Shown here: positions 37,271 through 46,587 of the stretch, piece by piece
Position numbering within the stretch: position 1 is the first letter of the stretch
Layout: every line of letters starts with the position of its first letter
NCBI RefSeq assembly: GCF_020149765.1
Contig: NZ_CP083809.1
Location: forward strand, 992,001-1,056,000
Length of the DNA stretch: 64,000 nucleotides
Direction of reading: 5' to 3'
DNA from: Pantoea agglomerans
Lineage (GTDB): Bacteria; Pseudomonadota; Gammaproteobacteria; Enterobacterales; Enterobacteriaceae
Notes under the pieces: generated by a model
The model's database searches: none
Told to the model about the DNA's origin: nothing
Seen by the model: only the letters and a program-made list of their open reading frames with translations
Translations under genes and position numbers: made by a program

Positions 37271-38758
37271 ATGATACCTGTGGTCGCGCTGGTTGGGCGT
37301 CCCAATGTGGGGAAATCCACGCTGTTTAACCGCTTAACGCGCACTCGTGATGCGCTGGTGGCGGATTTTCCTGGACTGACACGCGATCGCAAATATGGTC
37401 GCGCCGAAGTGGAAGGGCGCGAATTTATTGTTATTGATACCGGCGGTATCGACGGCACTGAAGAAGGCGTCGAAACGCGTATGGCTGAACAGTCGCTGCT
37501 GGCGATTGAAGAGGCCGATGTTGTGCTGTTTATGGTGGATGCGCGCGCGGGCGTGATGCCAGCGGACAAGCAAATCGCTAACCATATCCGTTCGCGCCAG
37601 AAGCCGACGTTCCTGGTGGCGAATAAAACCGACGGCCTCGATCCCGATTCCGCAGTAGTCGATTTCTACTCGCTGGGTCTGGGAGAGATTCACGCCATCG
37701 CGGCTTCCCATGGTCGTGGCGTAACCAGCCTGCTGGAAACCGCGCTGCTGCCGTGGATGGACGAAGTCGATCCGCGTGAAGTCACTGAAGAAGACGAAAA
37801 CGAAGCCTACTGGGCGGCGCTGGCGGCAGAAGAGAACGGCGAAACGCAGGAAGAAGAGGAAGAGGCGTTCGATCCCACCGGCCTGCCGATTAAGCTGGCT
37901 ATCGTTGGCCGTCCTAATGTCGGTAAGTCCACGCTGACCAACCGTATTCTCGGCGAAGATCGCGTTGTGGTCTACGATATGCCGGGCACCACGCGCGACA
38001 GCATCTATATTCCGATGGAGCGTGATGACCGCGAATATATCCTGATCGACACCGCAGGCGTGCGCAAGCGCGGCAAAATCACCGATACGGTCGAAAAGTT
38101 TTCCGTGATTAAAACGCTTCAGGCGATTGAAGATGCCAACGTGGTGCTGCTGGTAATCGACGCGCGCGAAGGCATCTCCGATCAGGATCTGTCGCTGCTC
38201 GGCTTTATTCTTAACAGCGGTCGTTCGCTGGTGATCGTGGTGAACAAGTGGGATGGCCTGACGCAGGAGATCAAGGATCAGGTCAAAGAGACGCTGGACT
38301 ACCGTCTCGGCTTTATCGACTTTGCCCGCGTCCACTTTATCTCTGCGCTGCACGGCAGCGGCGTCGGCAACCTGTTTGAATCCGTTACCGAAGCCTACGA
38401 CTGCTCGACCAAACGCGTTAATACCTCCATGCTGACGCGCATCATGAATATGGCGGCCGAAGATCATCAGCCACCGCTGGTGCGTGGTCGCCGCGTGAAG
38501 CTGAAGTATGCGCATGCCGGTGGTTATAACCCGCCGATCGTAGTGATCCACGGCAATCAGGTGAAAGATCTGCCGGACTCCTACAAGCGCTATCTGATGA
38601 ACTACTTCCGTCGTTCGCTTAACGTAATGGGCACGCCGATTCGCATTCAGTTCAAAGAGGGCGACAACCCCTTTGCAGGCAAGCGCAACCTGTTAACGCC
38701 GACGCAGCAGCGCAAGCGTAAGCGTCTGCTCTCGCATCTGAAAAAGAACAAGCGTTAA
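37271..38758 (+). CDS. der: Ribosome-associated GTPase Der (EngA)
   Basis: Essential double-GTPase for 50S subunit maturation, 495 residues (E. coli 490). Two G domains are visible. The first has [18 protein letters not shown] and NKTD; the second has [18 protein letters not shown] and NKWD. They are separated by an acidic linker ([28 protein letters not shown]). A C-terminal KH-like domain ends in a basic tail ([17 protein letters not shown]). It stands alone with its own promoter and terminator. Confidence 0.98.
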   Translation: MIPVVALVGRPNVGKSTLFNRLTRTRDALVADFPGLTRDRKYGRAEVEGREFIVIDTGGIDGTEEGVETRMAEQSLLAIEEADVVLFMVDARAGVMPADKQIANHIRSRQKPTFLVANKTDGLDPDSAVVDFYSLGLGEIHAIAASHGRGVTSLLETALLPWMDEVDPREVTEEDENEAYWAALAAEENGETQEEEEEAFDPTGLPIKLAIVGRPNVGKSTLTNRILGEDRVVVYDMPGTTRDSIYIPMERDDREYILIDTAGVRKRGKITDTVEKFSVIKTLQAIEDANVVLLVIDAREGISDQDLSLLGFILNSGRSLVIVVNKWDGLTQEIKDQVKETLDYRLGFIDFARVHFISALHGSGVGNLFESVTEAYDCSTKRVNTSMLTRIMNMAAEDHQPPLVRGRRVKLKYAHAGGYNPPIVVIHGNQVKDLPDSYKRYLMNYFRRSLNVMGTPIRIQFKEGDNPFAGKRNLLTPTQQRKRKRLLSHLKKNKR

Positions 38759-38760
38759 AC

Positions 38761-38792
38761 CAAAGGGACCGAAAGGTCCCTTTGTTGTTTTC
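38761..38792 (+). terminator. Terminator of der
   Basis: CAAAGGGACC gaaa GGTCCCTTTG followed by TTGTTTT, three bases after the stop. Confidence 0.93.
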
Positions 38793-38941
38793 GGACGCCG
38801 CAAAAAGATGCCGTGGCGTTAACACCTGTGCTTACTTTTGCGCGACACGCCGGGCAGCACGAGGATGAGTGCAAATTGAGCAGCTCAATGCAGAATTTGT
38901 AGCAAAAATGCTATTGCTGCGTGTACGCAACGTTATAGATG

Positions 38942-38971
38942 TTCACCTCATAATGTACCAGGTGGTACAAT
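38942..38971 (+). promoter_or_regulatory. Putative gcd promoter with palindromic operator
   Basis: TTCACC (38942-38947) and TACAAT (38966-38971) are 18 bases apart. Between them and overlapping the -10 is TGTACCA-GG-TGGTACA (38954-38969), a perfect 7-2-7 inverted repeat. Other small palindromes lie just upstream (TGCGT-GT-ACGCA at 38917-38928; ATTGAG-CAG-CTCAAT around 38877-38891). The 394-base der-gcd gap holds no gene that I can support. Confidence 0.5.
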
Positions 38972-39092
38972 CCTGTCCCGTATTGCGACGGGAGTAAACA
39001 AATCTACCTGCCTCCTGCTCACAATGCCTGCATCCCGGACACAGGTCCGTACCGTTACGAATTAAAGTAAAGCGATATCCGACGCATCAGAC

Positions 39093-39136
39093 GTCGTCAC
39101 GCTTCAGAAGGCTGAGGCGCGGTGGCTTTATTTTTT
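39093..39136 (+). terminator. Strong intrinsic terminator in the leader just before gcd
   Basis: Positions 39093-39107 pair with 39112-39126 over 15 positions (one mismatch, four G-U pairs) around an AAGG loop, followed by TTTATTTTTT. The T tract ends 16 bases before the gcd ATG. It would stop any transcript entering from the upstream promoter unless antiterminated, or it ends a separate RNA of about 160 nt. Confidence 0.7.
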
Positions 39137-39152
39137 CAGGAGAGTAAGTGTT

Positions 39153-41585
39153 ATGGCTGAAACAACATCCCGATCCGGCAAAGGATTGGGTATCTGGTCG
39201 ATTTTGCTGGGGCTGGTGCTGCTGGCAACTGGACTGTTCTTTGCTATTGGCGGCGGCAAGCTGGTCTCGCTGGGCGGTAGCTGGTATTTCCTGATTGCAG
39301 GCATTGTAACGCTGCTGTCGGCGATCCAGTTCTTCCGCCGCAAGTCTTCAGCCGTCGTGCTGTTTATTCTGGTCTTCGTCGGCACGCTGATTTGGGCGCT
39401 GGCGGACGCGGGCTGGTCGTTCTGGCCGCTGGTATCGCGCATGATGGTGCCGTCGGGTCTGATGCTGCTGGCATTTCTGACCTGGCCTGCGCTGCGTAAG
39501 CGCGAAGGCAAATCCTCGCTGGCGAAAGTCTCTTATGCGCTTTCCGCTCTCATCGCCGTTGGCATGGTCGGTACGCTGGTGCAGATGTTCCAGCCGCATC
39601 CCACCGTGGCCTTTACCGGCAAAGAACTGCCGCTGATCCCGGTCGATAAGAGCAAACCGCAGCAGGACTGGAATAACTATGGCCGCACGCCAGGCGGCGA
39701 CCGTTTTGCCGCTATTGATCAGATCACCCGTGACAACGTGAAAGATCTTAAGGTGGCATGGACTTTCCGCACCGGCGATACGCCGATCAGCCCGACCGGC
39801 AACGGGGCGGAAGATCAGCAAACGCCGCTGCAGATTGGCAACACGCTCTATCTCTGTACGCCGCACAACAATGTAATTGCAGTAGAGGCGGACAGCGGCA
39901 AGCAGATCTGGAAACGTGAAATTAACGCCCAGGCGGAAGTCTGGCCGCGCTGCCGCGGTCTGGCCTATTTTGACGCCACTAAACCGCTGACGCAGCCGAG
40001 CAAGCCTGGCTCCACGCCGGTACCGGCTGTTAGCCTGGCGGCGGGCGACACCTGCCAGCGTCGTATCCTGATGAACACCATCGACGCGCGTCTGATCGCG
40101 ATTAACGCTGACAACGGCGAGTTCTGCGAAAACTTCGGCAACCACGGTATCGTTAACCTGAAAGAGGGCCTGGGCGAAGCGCAGGATCCGAAATATCAGC
40201 TGACGTCAGCGCCAACGATGGCGGGCACCACGGTGGTCGTCGGCGGTCGCGTCGCGGATAACGTCCAGACCGATATGCCGGGCGGCGTGCTGCGCGGTTT
40301 CGATGTGATCACCGGCAAACAGCGCTGGGCGTTTGACCCGGGCAATGTCGATCCTAACGCCGTGCTGATGCCGGGCCAGAACTACAAACGCAGCACCCCG
40401 AACTCCTGGGCGCCAATGTCCTACGATCCGGCGATGAATACCGTATTTATCCCGATGGGCAGCTCCTCTGTGGATCTGTGGGGCGCGAACCGCACCGAAC
40501 TGGATCATAAATATGGCGCCTCTGTTCTGGCGCTGGATGCGACCACAGGTAAAGAGAAGTGGGTCTACCAGACCGTACATAACGATCTGTGGGATTTCGA
40601 CCTGCCGATGCAGCCGAGCCTGGTCGATTTCCCGATGAAGGATGGCACCACCAAACCTGCGGTGGTGATCGGCGGTAAAACCGGCATGATTTTCGTGCTG
40701 GACCGCGAGACCGGCAAGCCACTGACCAAAGTCGAAGAGCTGCCGATGCCGCAGGGCCATATCCCGAACGAGCAGTACAGCAAAACGCAGCCCCATTCCA
40801 CTGAAATGCCGCAGATCGGCAATCAGACGCTGACCGAGTCAGATATGTGGGGCGCGACGCCGTTCGATCAGCTGGCCTGCCGCATCGCCTTTAAATCGAT
40901 GCGCTACAACGGCCTGTTCACCGTACCGGACACCGACAAATCGCTCAGCTTCCCCGGTTCGCTCGGCGGTATGAACTGGGGCAGCATGTCGTTCGACCCG
41001 AACAACCAGTACATGTTCGTTAACGATATGCGTCTCGGCCTGTGGGTGCAGATGATCCCCGCCGATACCAGCAATATCTCTCGCGGCAGCAACGGCGGCG
41101 AGGCGATCAACACCGGCATGGGTGCAGTCCCGCTGAAAGGCACGCCGTACGCGGTCAACAAAAACCGCTTTATGTCGCCGCTGGGCATTCCTTGTCAGGC
41201 GCCGCCGTTCGGCACGCTGTCGGCGATCGATATGAAGACGCGTAAAATCGTCTGGCAGGTGCCGGTCGGCACGGTACAGGATACCGGCCCGTTCGGTATT
41301 AAAATGCACGCGCAGATGCCGATCGGCATGCCAACGCTGGGCGGCACGCTGGCGACGCAGGGCGGACTGGTGTTTATCGCCGGCACCCAGGATTACTATC
41401 TGCGCGCCTTCGACAGCTCGACCGGTAAAGAGGTATGGAAAGCCCGTCTGCCGGTAGGCAGCCAGGGTGGCCCGATCAGCTACGTTTCACCGAAGAACGG
41501 TAAGCAGTACATTCTGATCTCCGCAGGCGGGGCGCGTCAGTCGCCAGATCGCGGTGACTATGTGATTGCCTACGCGCTGCCGTAA
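39153..41585 (+). CDS. gcd: Membrane-bound quinoprotein glucose dehydrogenase (PQQ-dependent)
   Basis: Oxidises glucose to gluconolactone in the periplasm and passes electrons to ubiquinone; in soil and plant-associated bacteria it acidifies the surroundings and solubilises phosphate. The 810 residues (E. coli Gcd 796) begin with five TM helices (~12-150), then an eight-bladed PQQ propeller with tryptophan-docking repeats (LDATTGKEKWVYQT, FDSSTGKEVWKARL) and the active-site segment TVHNDLWDFDLPMQP. CAGGAGAG precedes the ATG. No pqq cofactor genes lie in the window. The start is preceded by a strong leader terminator. Confidence 0.97.
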   Translation: MAETTSRSGKGLGIWSILLGLVLLATGLFFAIGGGKLVSLGGSWYFLIAGIVTLLSAIQFFRRKSSAVVLFILVFVGTLIWALADAGWSFWPLVSRMMVPSGLMLLAFLTWPALRKREGKSSLAKVSYALSALIAVGMVGTLVQMFQPHPTVAFTGKELPLIPVDKSKPQQDWNNYGRTPGGDRFAAIDQITRDNVKDLKVAWTFRTGDTPISPTGNGAEDQQTPLQIGNTLYLCTPHNNVIAVEADSGKQIWKREINAQAEVWPRCRGLAYFDATKPLTQPSKPGSTPVPAVSLAAGDTCQRRILMNTIDARLIAINADNGEFCENFGNHGIVNLKEGLGEAQDPKYQLTSAPTMAGTTVVVGGRVADNVQTDMPGGVLRGFDVITGKQRWAFDPGNVDPNAVLMPGQNYKRSTPNSWAPMSYDPAMNTVFIPMGSSSVDLWGANRTELDHKYGASVLALDATTGKEKWVYQTVHNDLWDFDLPMQPSLVDFPMKDGTTKPAVVIGGKTGMIFVLDRETGKPLTKVEELPMPQGHIPNEQYSKTQPHSTEMPQIGNQTLTESDMWGATPFDQLACRIAFKSMRYNGLFTVPDTDKSLSFPGSLGGMNWGSMSFDPNNQYMFVNDMRLGLWVQMIPADTSNISRGSNGGEAINTGMGAVPLKGTPYAVNKNRFMSPLGIPCQAPPFGTLSAIDMKTRKIVWQVPVGTVQDTGPFGIKMHAQMPIGMPTLGGTLATQGGLVFIAGTQDYYLRAFDSSTGKEVWKARLPVGSQGGPISYVSPKNGKQYILISAGGARQSPDRGDYVIAYALP

Positions 41586-41604
41586 TGGCTAAGCGTTATT
41601 AACT

Positions 41605-41636
41605 AAACCCTGCGCTTCGGCGTGGGGTTTTTTATT
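41605..41636 (+). terminator. Terminator of gcd
   Basis: AAACCCTGCGC ttc GGCGTGGGGTTTTTT, 20 bases after the gcd stop. Confidence 0.88.
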
Positions 41637-41714
41637 TGGCGCACAATAAGCTGTAAGCGTGGCGGCAGTTGCAAAAAGGCATGAGAAGCGGGTCGCTAAG
41701 TCGTCGCGTGCGGG

Positions 41715-41742
41715 TTGGGGAGAAAAGAGGAGAGGGTATAAT
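41715..41742 (+). promoter_or_regulatory. hok/mok promoter
   Basis: TTGGGG (41715-41720) and a consensus TATAAT (41737-41742), 16 bases apart. The predicted start near 41749 gives an RNA beginning GGCGCTTGAG, the R1 hok mRNA 5' end as I recall it. Confidence 0.8.
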
Positions 41743-41797
41743 CGCGACGGCGCTTGAGGTTTCTGCCTTGAGCGATCGGCATGCTGGTTGTGAGGCA

Positions 41798-41857
41798 GAA
41801 AAGAGAAAGCCCCGTAGTTAATTTTCATTAACCCACGAGGCTGCCCAATGTCCCAAC
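41798..41857 (-). ncRNA. sok: Sok antisense RNA
   Basis: Antisense RNA that blocks mok translation and so silences hok. On the minus strand a promoter with -35 TTGCGC (41892-41887), 17-base spacer and -10 TACCCT (41869-41864) drives a ~60-nt RNA. It covers the mok start region and ends in a hairpin built on GTTAAT gaaa ATTAAC flanked by CCTCG/ACGGGG, then TTTCTCTTTT. The promoter spacing and the terminator stem are those of R1 sok. The ends are inferred. Confidence 0.8.
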
Positions 41858-42063
41858 AACAGCAGGGTAGCCTCTTACCGCGCTCTGCGCAAGGAGGAGT
41901 GACCATGAAATTGCCACAGCTAACGCTGGTTTGTTGCGTATTACTGGTGTGTCTCACACTTTTAATCTTTACCTGGCTGACGCGAAAATCGCTGTGCGAA
42001 ATCCGTTACCGGGACAACCAGCGCGAGGTGGCTGCTTCGATGGCTTACGAATCTGGTAAGTAG
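41848..42063 (+). CDS. mok: Mok leader reading frame, in frame with hok
   Basis: 71-codon frame starting at ATG 41848 ([19 protein letters not shown] then the Hok sequence). In plasmid R1, mok overlaps hok out of frame and its translation activates hok. Here, as in E. coli mokC/hokC, the two share a frame, so a readthrough product would be an N-terminally extended Hok. The sok RNA covers its start. Whether the long form is made or whether mok acts only by coupling cannot be told from sequence. Confidence 0.7.
   Translation: MSQQQQGSLLPRSAQGGVTMKLPQLTLVCCVLLVCLTLLIFTWLTRKSLCEIRYRDNQREVAASMAYESGK
41905..42063 (+). CDS. hok: Type I toxin Hok (host killing), plasmid R1 type
   Basis: 52-residue membrane toxin that depolarises the cell membrane when sok RNA decays. 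One TM helix (~7-25, [19 protein letters not shown]) is followed by the Hok/Gef signature [19 protein letters not shown] and the terminal AYESGK. From memory it is very close to plasmid R1 Hok, same length, and less close to chromosomal HokC. CAAGGAGGAG lies just upstream of the ATG. The frame is intact and the regulatory RNA elements around it look complete, so the locus may be functional although chromosomal. Confidence 0.93.
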   Translation: MKLPQLTLVCCVLLVCLTLLIFTWLTRKSLCEIRYRDNQREVAASMAYESGK

Positions 42064-42132
42064 CGACCGGAAGGCGGGGAGGCATCCCCGCCTTAACCGG
42101 CTGTTGGACGGACAGGCCTGAAGCGCCTTTAC

Positions 42133-42162
42133 AAGGCCGCCCTCTGCGTGGCGGCCTTTTTT
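42133..42162 (+). terminator. Terminator of the hok mRNA
   Basis: AAGGCCGCC ctctgcgt GGCGGCC TTTTTT; its T tract touches the end of the convergent emfourin gene. Confidence 0.9.
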
Positions 42163-42505
42163 AATGCGCGGGATCGTCACCGTCGCGCCACAGCGCTTCC
42201 AGCTCCGGGGGCGCGATCTGCTCAGGGATCAGCAAGACGATAGTGCCGACCTCGCGGTGCGTGGCGTAGCTGATCTGTATGCGGAAGTAGCGCTGATCGC
42301 TGCGGCCGATCTCCGGCGCTTTATCTTCAGGCTCGCCCAGCGGCAGCGCCTGTTCCAGAACCTGACAGACGCGCTGCTTTTGCGGCTGCGGCAGCTGAGC
42401 CAGCGCGAAACGCCGCGCCCCGCGCAGGCCGGGAATAAAGGCCAGTCCGCCCTCGCGTTCGACCTCAATGACCGCATCGTCGGTCAGTTCAGGAAAGGAA
42501 CTCAT
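42161..42505 (-). CDS. Emfourin-like protealysin inhibitor
   Basis: 114-residue small protein encoded directly after protealysin. It matches the emfourin (M4in) family described from Serratia, a potent inhibitor of its cognate M4 peptidase. Features seen are MSSFPELTDDAVIEVEREGG at the N-terminus, FIPGLRGARRFALAQLP in the middle, and YRIQISY-like YFRIQISYATHREVGTIVLL. The ATG at 42505 overlaps the protealysin stop as ATGA, so the inhibitor is made by translational coupling. A longer frame upstream is rejected. The function is by family and context. Confidence 0.85.
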   Translation of the reverse strand: MSSFPELTDDAVIEVEREGGLAFIPGLRGARRFALAQLPQPQKQRVCQVLEQALPLGEPEDKAPEIGRSDQRYFRIQISYATHREVGTIVLLIPEQIAPPELEALWRDGDDPAH

Positions 42506-43515
42506 AGCACGCCAACCTCCTTCCATGCCTGTTCAATAGACTGCGCCACGGAGCGATTAAAGCGGCGTTCGCCATGCTGAATGGTCAGCCGGGCGAAGGT
42601 GCTGAAATCGGCATCCTGCGGCAGCGATTTGTCGCATACCGTATCGTACCAGGCATGGCCTGCCTGTTCCCAAGCATAGCCGCCCAGCGCTTTCGCCGCG
42701 AGGTAAAAGGCGCGGTTAGGAATACCCGAATTCAGATGCACGCCGCCGTTATCTTCACGCGTCTTGATGTAGTTATCCATATGCGCAGGCTGCGGATCTT
42801 TGCCCAGCATCGGATCGTCATAGGCGGTACCCGGCTCCGCCATAGAGCGCAGTCCGCGTCCGTTGATGCCACTCGCCAGCAGGCCTTCGCCGATAATCCA
42901 GTCGGCGCTGTCGGCGCTCTGCTTCAGATGGAACTGCTTCACCAGCGAGCCAAAAACGTCGGAGAGCGACTCATTTAGCGCTCCCGCCTGCTCGAAATAG
43001 ATCAGTCCCGCTTCCGTCTCGGTAACGCCGTGCGCCAGCTCGTGCGCCACCACGTCGATGGCGATAGTAAAGCGATTGAAGATTTCGCCGTCGCCGTCAC
43101 CGAAGACCATCTGCTGACCGTTCCAGAAGGCGTTTTGATAGGCCTTGCCGTAGTGCACGGTGCCGAGCAGCTTTAGCCCCTGATTGTCGAGGGAGTTGCG
43201 CTGATAGGTCTGCCAGAAGAAGTCGTAGGTTACGCCAAGGTAATCCCAGGCTTCCCGGGCGGCGATGTCGCCGGTATCAGGCTGGCCTTCGCTGCGCACC
43301 AGATCGCCCGGCAGATTTTGGGTGTTTTTCGCATCATAGATTTCACGCTCGACGTGACCGCCCGTCGCCGTCTGCGGCGCGACCGGCTTTTGCCAGTTCT
43401 CCGCCATCAGGTGCTGAACGTGCATCAGGGTGCGGCGCGCGTAGTCCTGCTGATGACTGGAACCGTGGGCCACGATGTTACGCAAGATATAGGGAGGAAT
43501 AACGCTGTAGGACAT
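42502..43515 (-). CDS. Protealysin-like M4 metallopeptidase
   Basis: Thermolysin-family zinc protease of the protealysin group, 337 residues. It has no signal peptide but a short N-terminal propeptide with the conserved PPYIL motif (residues 7-11), typical of protealysin, which is removed autocatalytically. Zinc ligands and catalysts are HELAH (158-162, within VVAHELAHGVTE) and Glu182 (LNESLSDVFG), with the downstream histidine region NGGVHLNSGIPNRAF. Serratia protealysin has been linked to actin cleavage and cell invasion. Its stop overlaps the emfourin start. Confidence 0.93.
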   Translation of the reverse strand: MSYSVIPPYILRNIVAHGSSHQQDYARRTLMHVQHLMAENWQKPVAPQTATGGHVEREIYDAKNTQNLPGDLVRSEGQPDTGDIAAREAWDYLGVTYDFFWQTYQRNSLDNQGLKLLGTVHYGKAYQNAFWNGQQMVFGDGDGEIFNRFTIAIDVVAHELAHGVTETEAGLIYFEQAGALNESLSDVFGSLVKQFHLKQSADSADWIIGEGLLASGINGRGLRSMAEPGTAYDDPMLGKDPQPAHMDNYIKTREDNGGVHLNSGIPNRAFYLAAKALGGYAWEQAGHAWYDTVCDKSLPQDADFSTFARLTIQHGERRFNRSVAQSIEQAWKEVGVL

Positions 43516-43525
43516 ACCCGACTCC

Positions 43526-43554
43526 TTGGCACAAGTAATGTGCCAAAAAGTATA
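43526..43554 (-). promoter_or_regulatory. Protealysin promoter -10 and inverted repeat next to the ribosome-binding site
   Basis: On the minus strand TATACT (43554-43549) is followed by TTGGCACA-N5-TGTGCCAA (43546-43526), a perfect 8-5-8 inverted repeat that abuts AGGAGT and the ATG. It could be an operator or an mRNA hairpin limiting ribosome access. Confidence 0.5.
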
Positions 43555-43562
43555 GTCTTTGT

Positions 43563-44936
43563 TCAGGAAGCGGTTTTAGGGCGGCGTTTTTTTTCTGGCA
43601 GCAGGCTGGTCACCTGGCTTTCCACCCAGCCGTCGTCAAGGCGCGTGCGCAGGGTATCGCCGCTCTTCAGCTGGGCGGTTTTTTTCACTACCTGGCCGGC
43701 ACTATCGGTGGTAACGCTGAAGCCGCGCGCCAGCGTCGCCAGCGGACTGACTCCCTCCAGCTGCGCGGCGAGCGTTGCAAAGCGCTGCCGGTCGCGGTTG
43801 AGCATCTTCTCCATGCTCTGCTGCAGGCGATAGCGCGTCTGCTCCAGCTGGCGCTGCGCCTGAAACAGACGCGGCTGCGGCTGATGCGCGGCAAGACGCT
43901 GAGAAAGACGATCCTGCTGGCGCAGGCTCTGACGCAGGCAATTTTCCATCGCCTCGTTCAGCCGCTGCTGCAGGCGGAACAGGGCGGTCTGCTGACGCGC
44001 CAGGCGGAGCTGCGGGTGCTGCTGCTGCAGCCGGTGATCGAGACGGGAGAAGCGGCGTTGTTGCTGCGCCAGATAGTAATCCATCGCCATTTCCAGCCGT
44101 TGTTGCTGTGAAAGCAACTGTCGCAGCAGTTCCGTCTGATTTCTGCTCACTATTTCAGCGGCGGCGGAGGGCGTTGGTGCGCGCAGGTCGGCGACGAAAT
44201 CGGCGATGGTGACGTCGGTTTCATGGCCGACGGCGCTGACAACGGGAATGCGGCTGGCAAAAATAGCGCGCGCGACGCGCTCTTCGTTAAAGCTCCAGAG
44301 ATCTTCCAGCGAGCCGCCGCCGCGGCCAACGATCAGCACGTCGCACTCCCCACGCTGGTTCGCCAGCTCAATGGCGCGCACGATAGCGGCTGGCGCTTCA
44401 GCGCCCTGAACCGGCGTAGGGTAGATAATTACCGGCAGCGAAGGATCGCGGCGGTGCAGCACGCGCAGCACGTCGTGCAGCGCCGCGCCGGTTGCCGAGG
44501 TGATCACCCCAACCTGTTTTGCCGGCGCGGGCAGGGGCTGTTTATGCTGCTGGTCGAACAGGCCTTCGCTCGCCAGCTTCGCCTTCAGCAGCTCAAACTG
44601 CTGCTGCAGTGCGCCTTCGCCCGCCGGATGCATGCTTTCGATAATCAGCTGATAGTCGCCGCGCGGCTCATAAAGCGTAATGGTGGCGCGCACCAGAATT
44701 TGCTGGCCGTGCTGCGGACGGAAGGTGACGCGGCGGTTGCTGTTGCGGAACATCGCGCAGCGCACCTGGGCGCCGTCATCCTTCAGCGTAAAGTACCAGT
44801 GGCCCGACGCGGGCTGAGAAAAGTTAGAGATCTCCGCGCTCAGCCACACCGATCCCATCTCCTGTTCCAGGAGCTGGCGCACCGTGGTATTCAGGCGGCT
44901 GACGGTAAAAACATTGGCGACGGGCGGTAGCGACAT
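43563..44936 (-). CDS. xseA: Exodeoxyribonuclease VII large subunit
   Basis: Large subunit of the single-strand exonuclease ExoVII. The 457 residues (E. coli 456) include an N-terminal OB fold ([30 protein letters not shown]), the catalytic core with [15 protein letters not shown] and [28 protein letters not shown], a long Q/R/L-rich coiled coil (~260-390) and the C-terminal [12 protein letters not shown] segment. It is divergent from guaB, as in E. coli. Confidence 0.97.
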   Translation of the reverse strand: MSLPPVANVFTVSRLNTTVRQLLEQEMGSVWLSAEISNFSQPASGHWYFTLKDDGAQVRCAMFRNSNRRVTFRPQHGQQILVRATITLYEPRGDYQLIIESMHPAGEGALQQQFELLKAKLASEGLFDQQHKQPLPAPAKQVGVITSATGAALHDVLRVLHRRDPSLPVIIYPTPVQGAEAPAAIVRAIELANQRGECDVLIVGRGGGSLEDLWSFNEERVARAIFASRIPVVSAVGHETDVTIADFVADLRAPTPSAAAEIVSRNQTELLRQLLSQQQRLEMAMDYYLAQQQRRFSRLDHRLQQQHPQLRLARQQTALFRLQQRLNEAMENCLRQSLRQQDRLSQRLAAHQPQPRLFQAQRQLEQTRYRLQQSMEKMLNRDRQRFATLAAQLEGVSPLATLARGFSVTTDSAGQVVKKTAQLKSGDTLRTRLDDGWVESQVTSLLPEKKRRPKTAS

Positions 44937-45028
44937 GTGATAGAGATCAAATAGTAAATCAGAGGGTTAATTAACCGATACTACATGGCTGCTAGCGAGG
45001 ATCAAGAGTTTTTCTAAAATAATGCTGG

Positions 45029-45054
45029 AGGCAAACGATTACGGCCTGTATAAT
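45029..45054 (+). promoter_or_regulatory. guaBA promoter with PurR operator
   Basis: AGGCAAACGATTACGG (45029-45044) fits the PurR consensus ANGCAANCGNTTNCNT except the last base. TATAAT at 45049-45054 is the -10, so the operator sits over the -35 region, consistent with repression of guaBA by purines. Confidence 0.78.
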
Positions 45055-45105
45055 GCCGCGGCAATATTTTATCTGTTCTCATTCACCCCAGGTTGAGATA
45101 TTGCC

Positions 45106-46572
45106 ATGCTAAGAATCGCTAAAGAAGCCCTTACTTTCGACGACGTTCTGCTCGTTCCTGCTCACTCCACCGTTCTGCCTAACACGGCCGATCTCAGCAC
45201 TCAGCTGACGAAAAATATTCGTCTGAACATCCCGATGCTCTCCGCCGCTATGGATACCGTAACCGAAGCGGGTCTGGCAATTGCGCTGGCGCAGGAAGGC
45301 GGTCTGGGCTTTATCCACAAAAACATGTCGATTGAGCGTCAGGCGGATGAAGTTCGCAAGGTGAAGAAACATGAAAGCGGCGTGGTAACTGAACCGCAAA
45401 CCGTTCTGCCGACCACGACGCTGGCGGAAGTCAAAGCCCTGACCGAACGCAACGGCTTTGCTGGCTATCCGGTTGTAAACGAAAGCAACGAGCTGGTCGG
45501 TATTATTACCGGTCGCGACGTGCGCTTCGTTACCGATCTGACGAAGCCGGTTACCGCGGTGATGACGCCGAAAGAACGTCTGGTCACGGTGAAAGAGGGC
45601 GAAGCGCGTGACGTCGTCCTGCAGAGAATGCATGAAAAACGCGTTGAGAAAGCGCTGGTGGTGGATGACAGCTTCCATCTGCTCGGCATGATCACCGTAA
45701 AAGATTTCCAGAAAGCCGAGCGTAAGCCAAACGCCTGTAAAGATGCGCAGGGCCGTCTGCGCGTTGGCGCGGCAGTGGGTGCAGGCGCAGGCAACGAAGA
45801 GCGCGTCGATGCGCTGGTCGCTGCAGGCGTCGACGTACTGCTGATCGACTCCTCGCACGGCCACTCAGAAGGTGTGCTGCAGCGCATCCGCGAAACCCGC
45901 GCAAAATATCCTGACCTGGAGATTATCGGCGGCAACGTCGCGACCGGCGCGGGCGCGCTGGCGCTGGTGGAAGCGGGCGTGAGCGCGGTGAAAGTCGGCA
46001 TCGGCCCTGGCTCTATCTGTACTACCCGTATCGTTACCGGCGTAGGTGTGCCGCAGATCACCGCCGTTTCTGACGCGGTCGAAGCGCTGGAAGGCACCGG
46101 CATCCCGGTTATCGCCGACGGCGGTATCCGTTTCTCTGGCGACATCGCCAAAGCTATCGCCGCTGGCGCGGCAGCCGTTATGGTCGGTTCTATGCTGGCC
46201 GGTACGGAAGAATCGCCGGGCGAAATCGAACTCTACCAGGGCCGCTCGTTCAAATCCTACCGCGGCATGGGTTCACTGGGCGCGATGTCTAAAGGCTCTT
46301 CCGACCGTTACTTCCAGAGCGATAACGCCGCTGACAAGCTGGTGCCGGAAGGTATCGAAGGTCGCGTCGCCTATAAAGGCCGCCTGAAAGAGATCGTTCA
46401 CCAGCAGATGGGCGGCCTGCGCTCCTGTATGGGCCTGACCGGCTGCCAGACCATCGACGACCTGCGCACCAAAGCAGAGTTCGTGCGCATCAGCGGCGCC
46501 GGCATCAACGAAAGCCACGTACACGATGTGACCATCACCAAAGAGTCACCGAACTACCGTATGGGATCCTGA
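45106..46572 (+). CDS. guaB: Inosine-5'-monophosphate dehydrogenase
   Basis: Converts IMP to XMP with NAD+, the first committed step to GMP. The 488 residues equal E. coli GuaB, with a TIM-barrel core interrupted by two CBS domains (~95-205). The catalytic cysteine is in [15 protein letters not shown], and the flap region [11 protein letters not shown] is intact. It forms the guaBA operon with guaA, with a hairpin between the two. Confidence 0.98.
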   Translation: MLRIAKEALTFDDVLLVPAHSTVLPNTADLSTQLTKNIRLNIPMLSAAMDTVTEAGLAIALAQEGGLGFIHKNMSIERQADEVRKVKKHESGVVTEPQTVLPTTTLAEVKALTERNGFAGYPVVNESNELVGIITGRDVRFVTDLTKPVTAVMTPKERLVTVKEGEARDVVLQRMHEKRVEKALVVDDSFHLLGMITVKDFQKAERKPNACKDAQGRLRVGAAVGAGAGNEERVDALVAAGVDVLLIDSSHGHSEGVLQRIRETRAKYPDLEIIGGNVATGAGALALVEAGVSAVKVGIGPGSICTTRIVTGVGVPQITAVSDAVEALEGTGIPVIADGGIRFSGDIAKAIAAGAAAVMVGSMLAGTEESPGEIELYQGRSFKSYRGMGSLGAMSKGSSDRYFQSDNAADKLVPEGIEGRVAYKGRLKEIVHQQMGGLRSCMGLTGCQTIDDLRTKAEFVRISGAGINESHVHDVTITKESPNYRMGS

Positions 46573-46587
46573 TCCCGTAAGATTTAT

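Larger units (their letters stand above)
41749..42162 (+). ncRNA. hok/mok mRNA with regulatory 5' and 3' elements
   Basis: The predicted transcript carries the features of the plasmid R1 hok mRNA. These are the 5' GGCGCTTGAG (41749-41758), the antisense target with ATTTTCATTAAC (41821-41832), the mok and hok starts, and a 3' fold-back element CTGAAGCGCC (42118-42127) complementary to the 5' end at 9 of 10 bases. A stable hairpin lies at 42071-42095, and the terminator AAGGCCGCC / GGCGGCC TTTTTT at 42133-42162. The 3'-5' pairing keeps full-length mRNA untranslatable until 3' processing. Confidence 0.82.

Noticed and set aside
38920..38940. PurR-like sequence ACGCAACGTTATAG upstream of gcd
   Set aside because: It lacks one base in the GCAANCG core, so it does not fit the operator spacing, and gcd has no known link to purine control.
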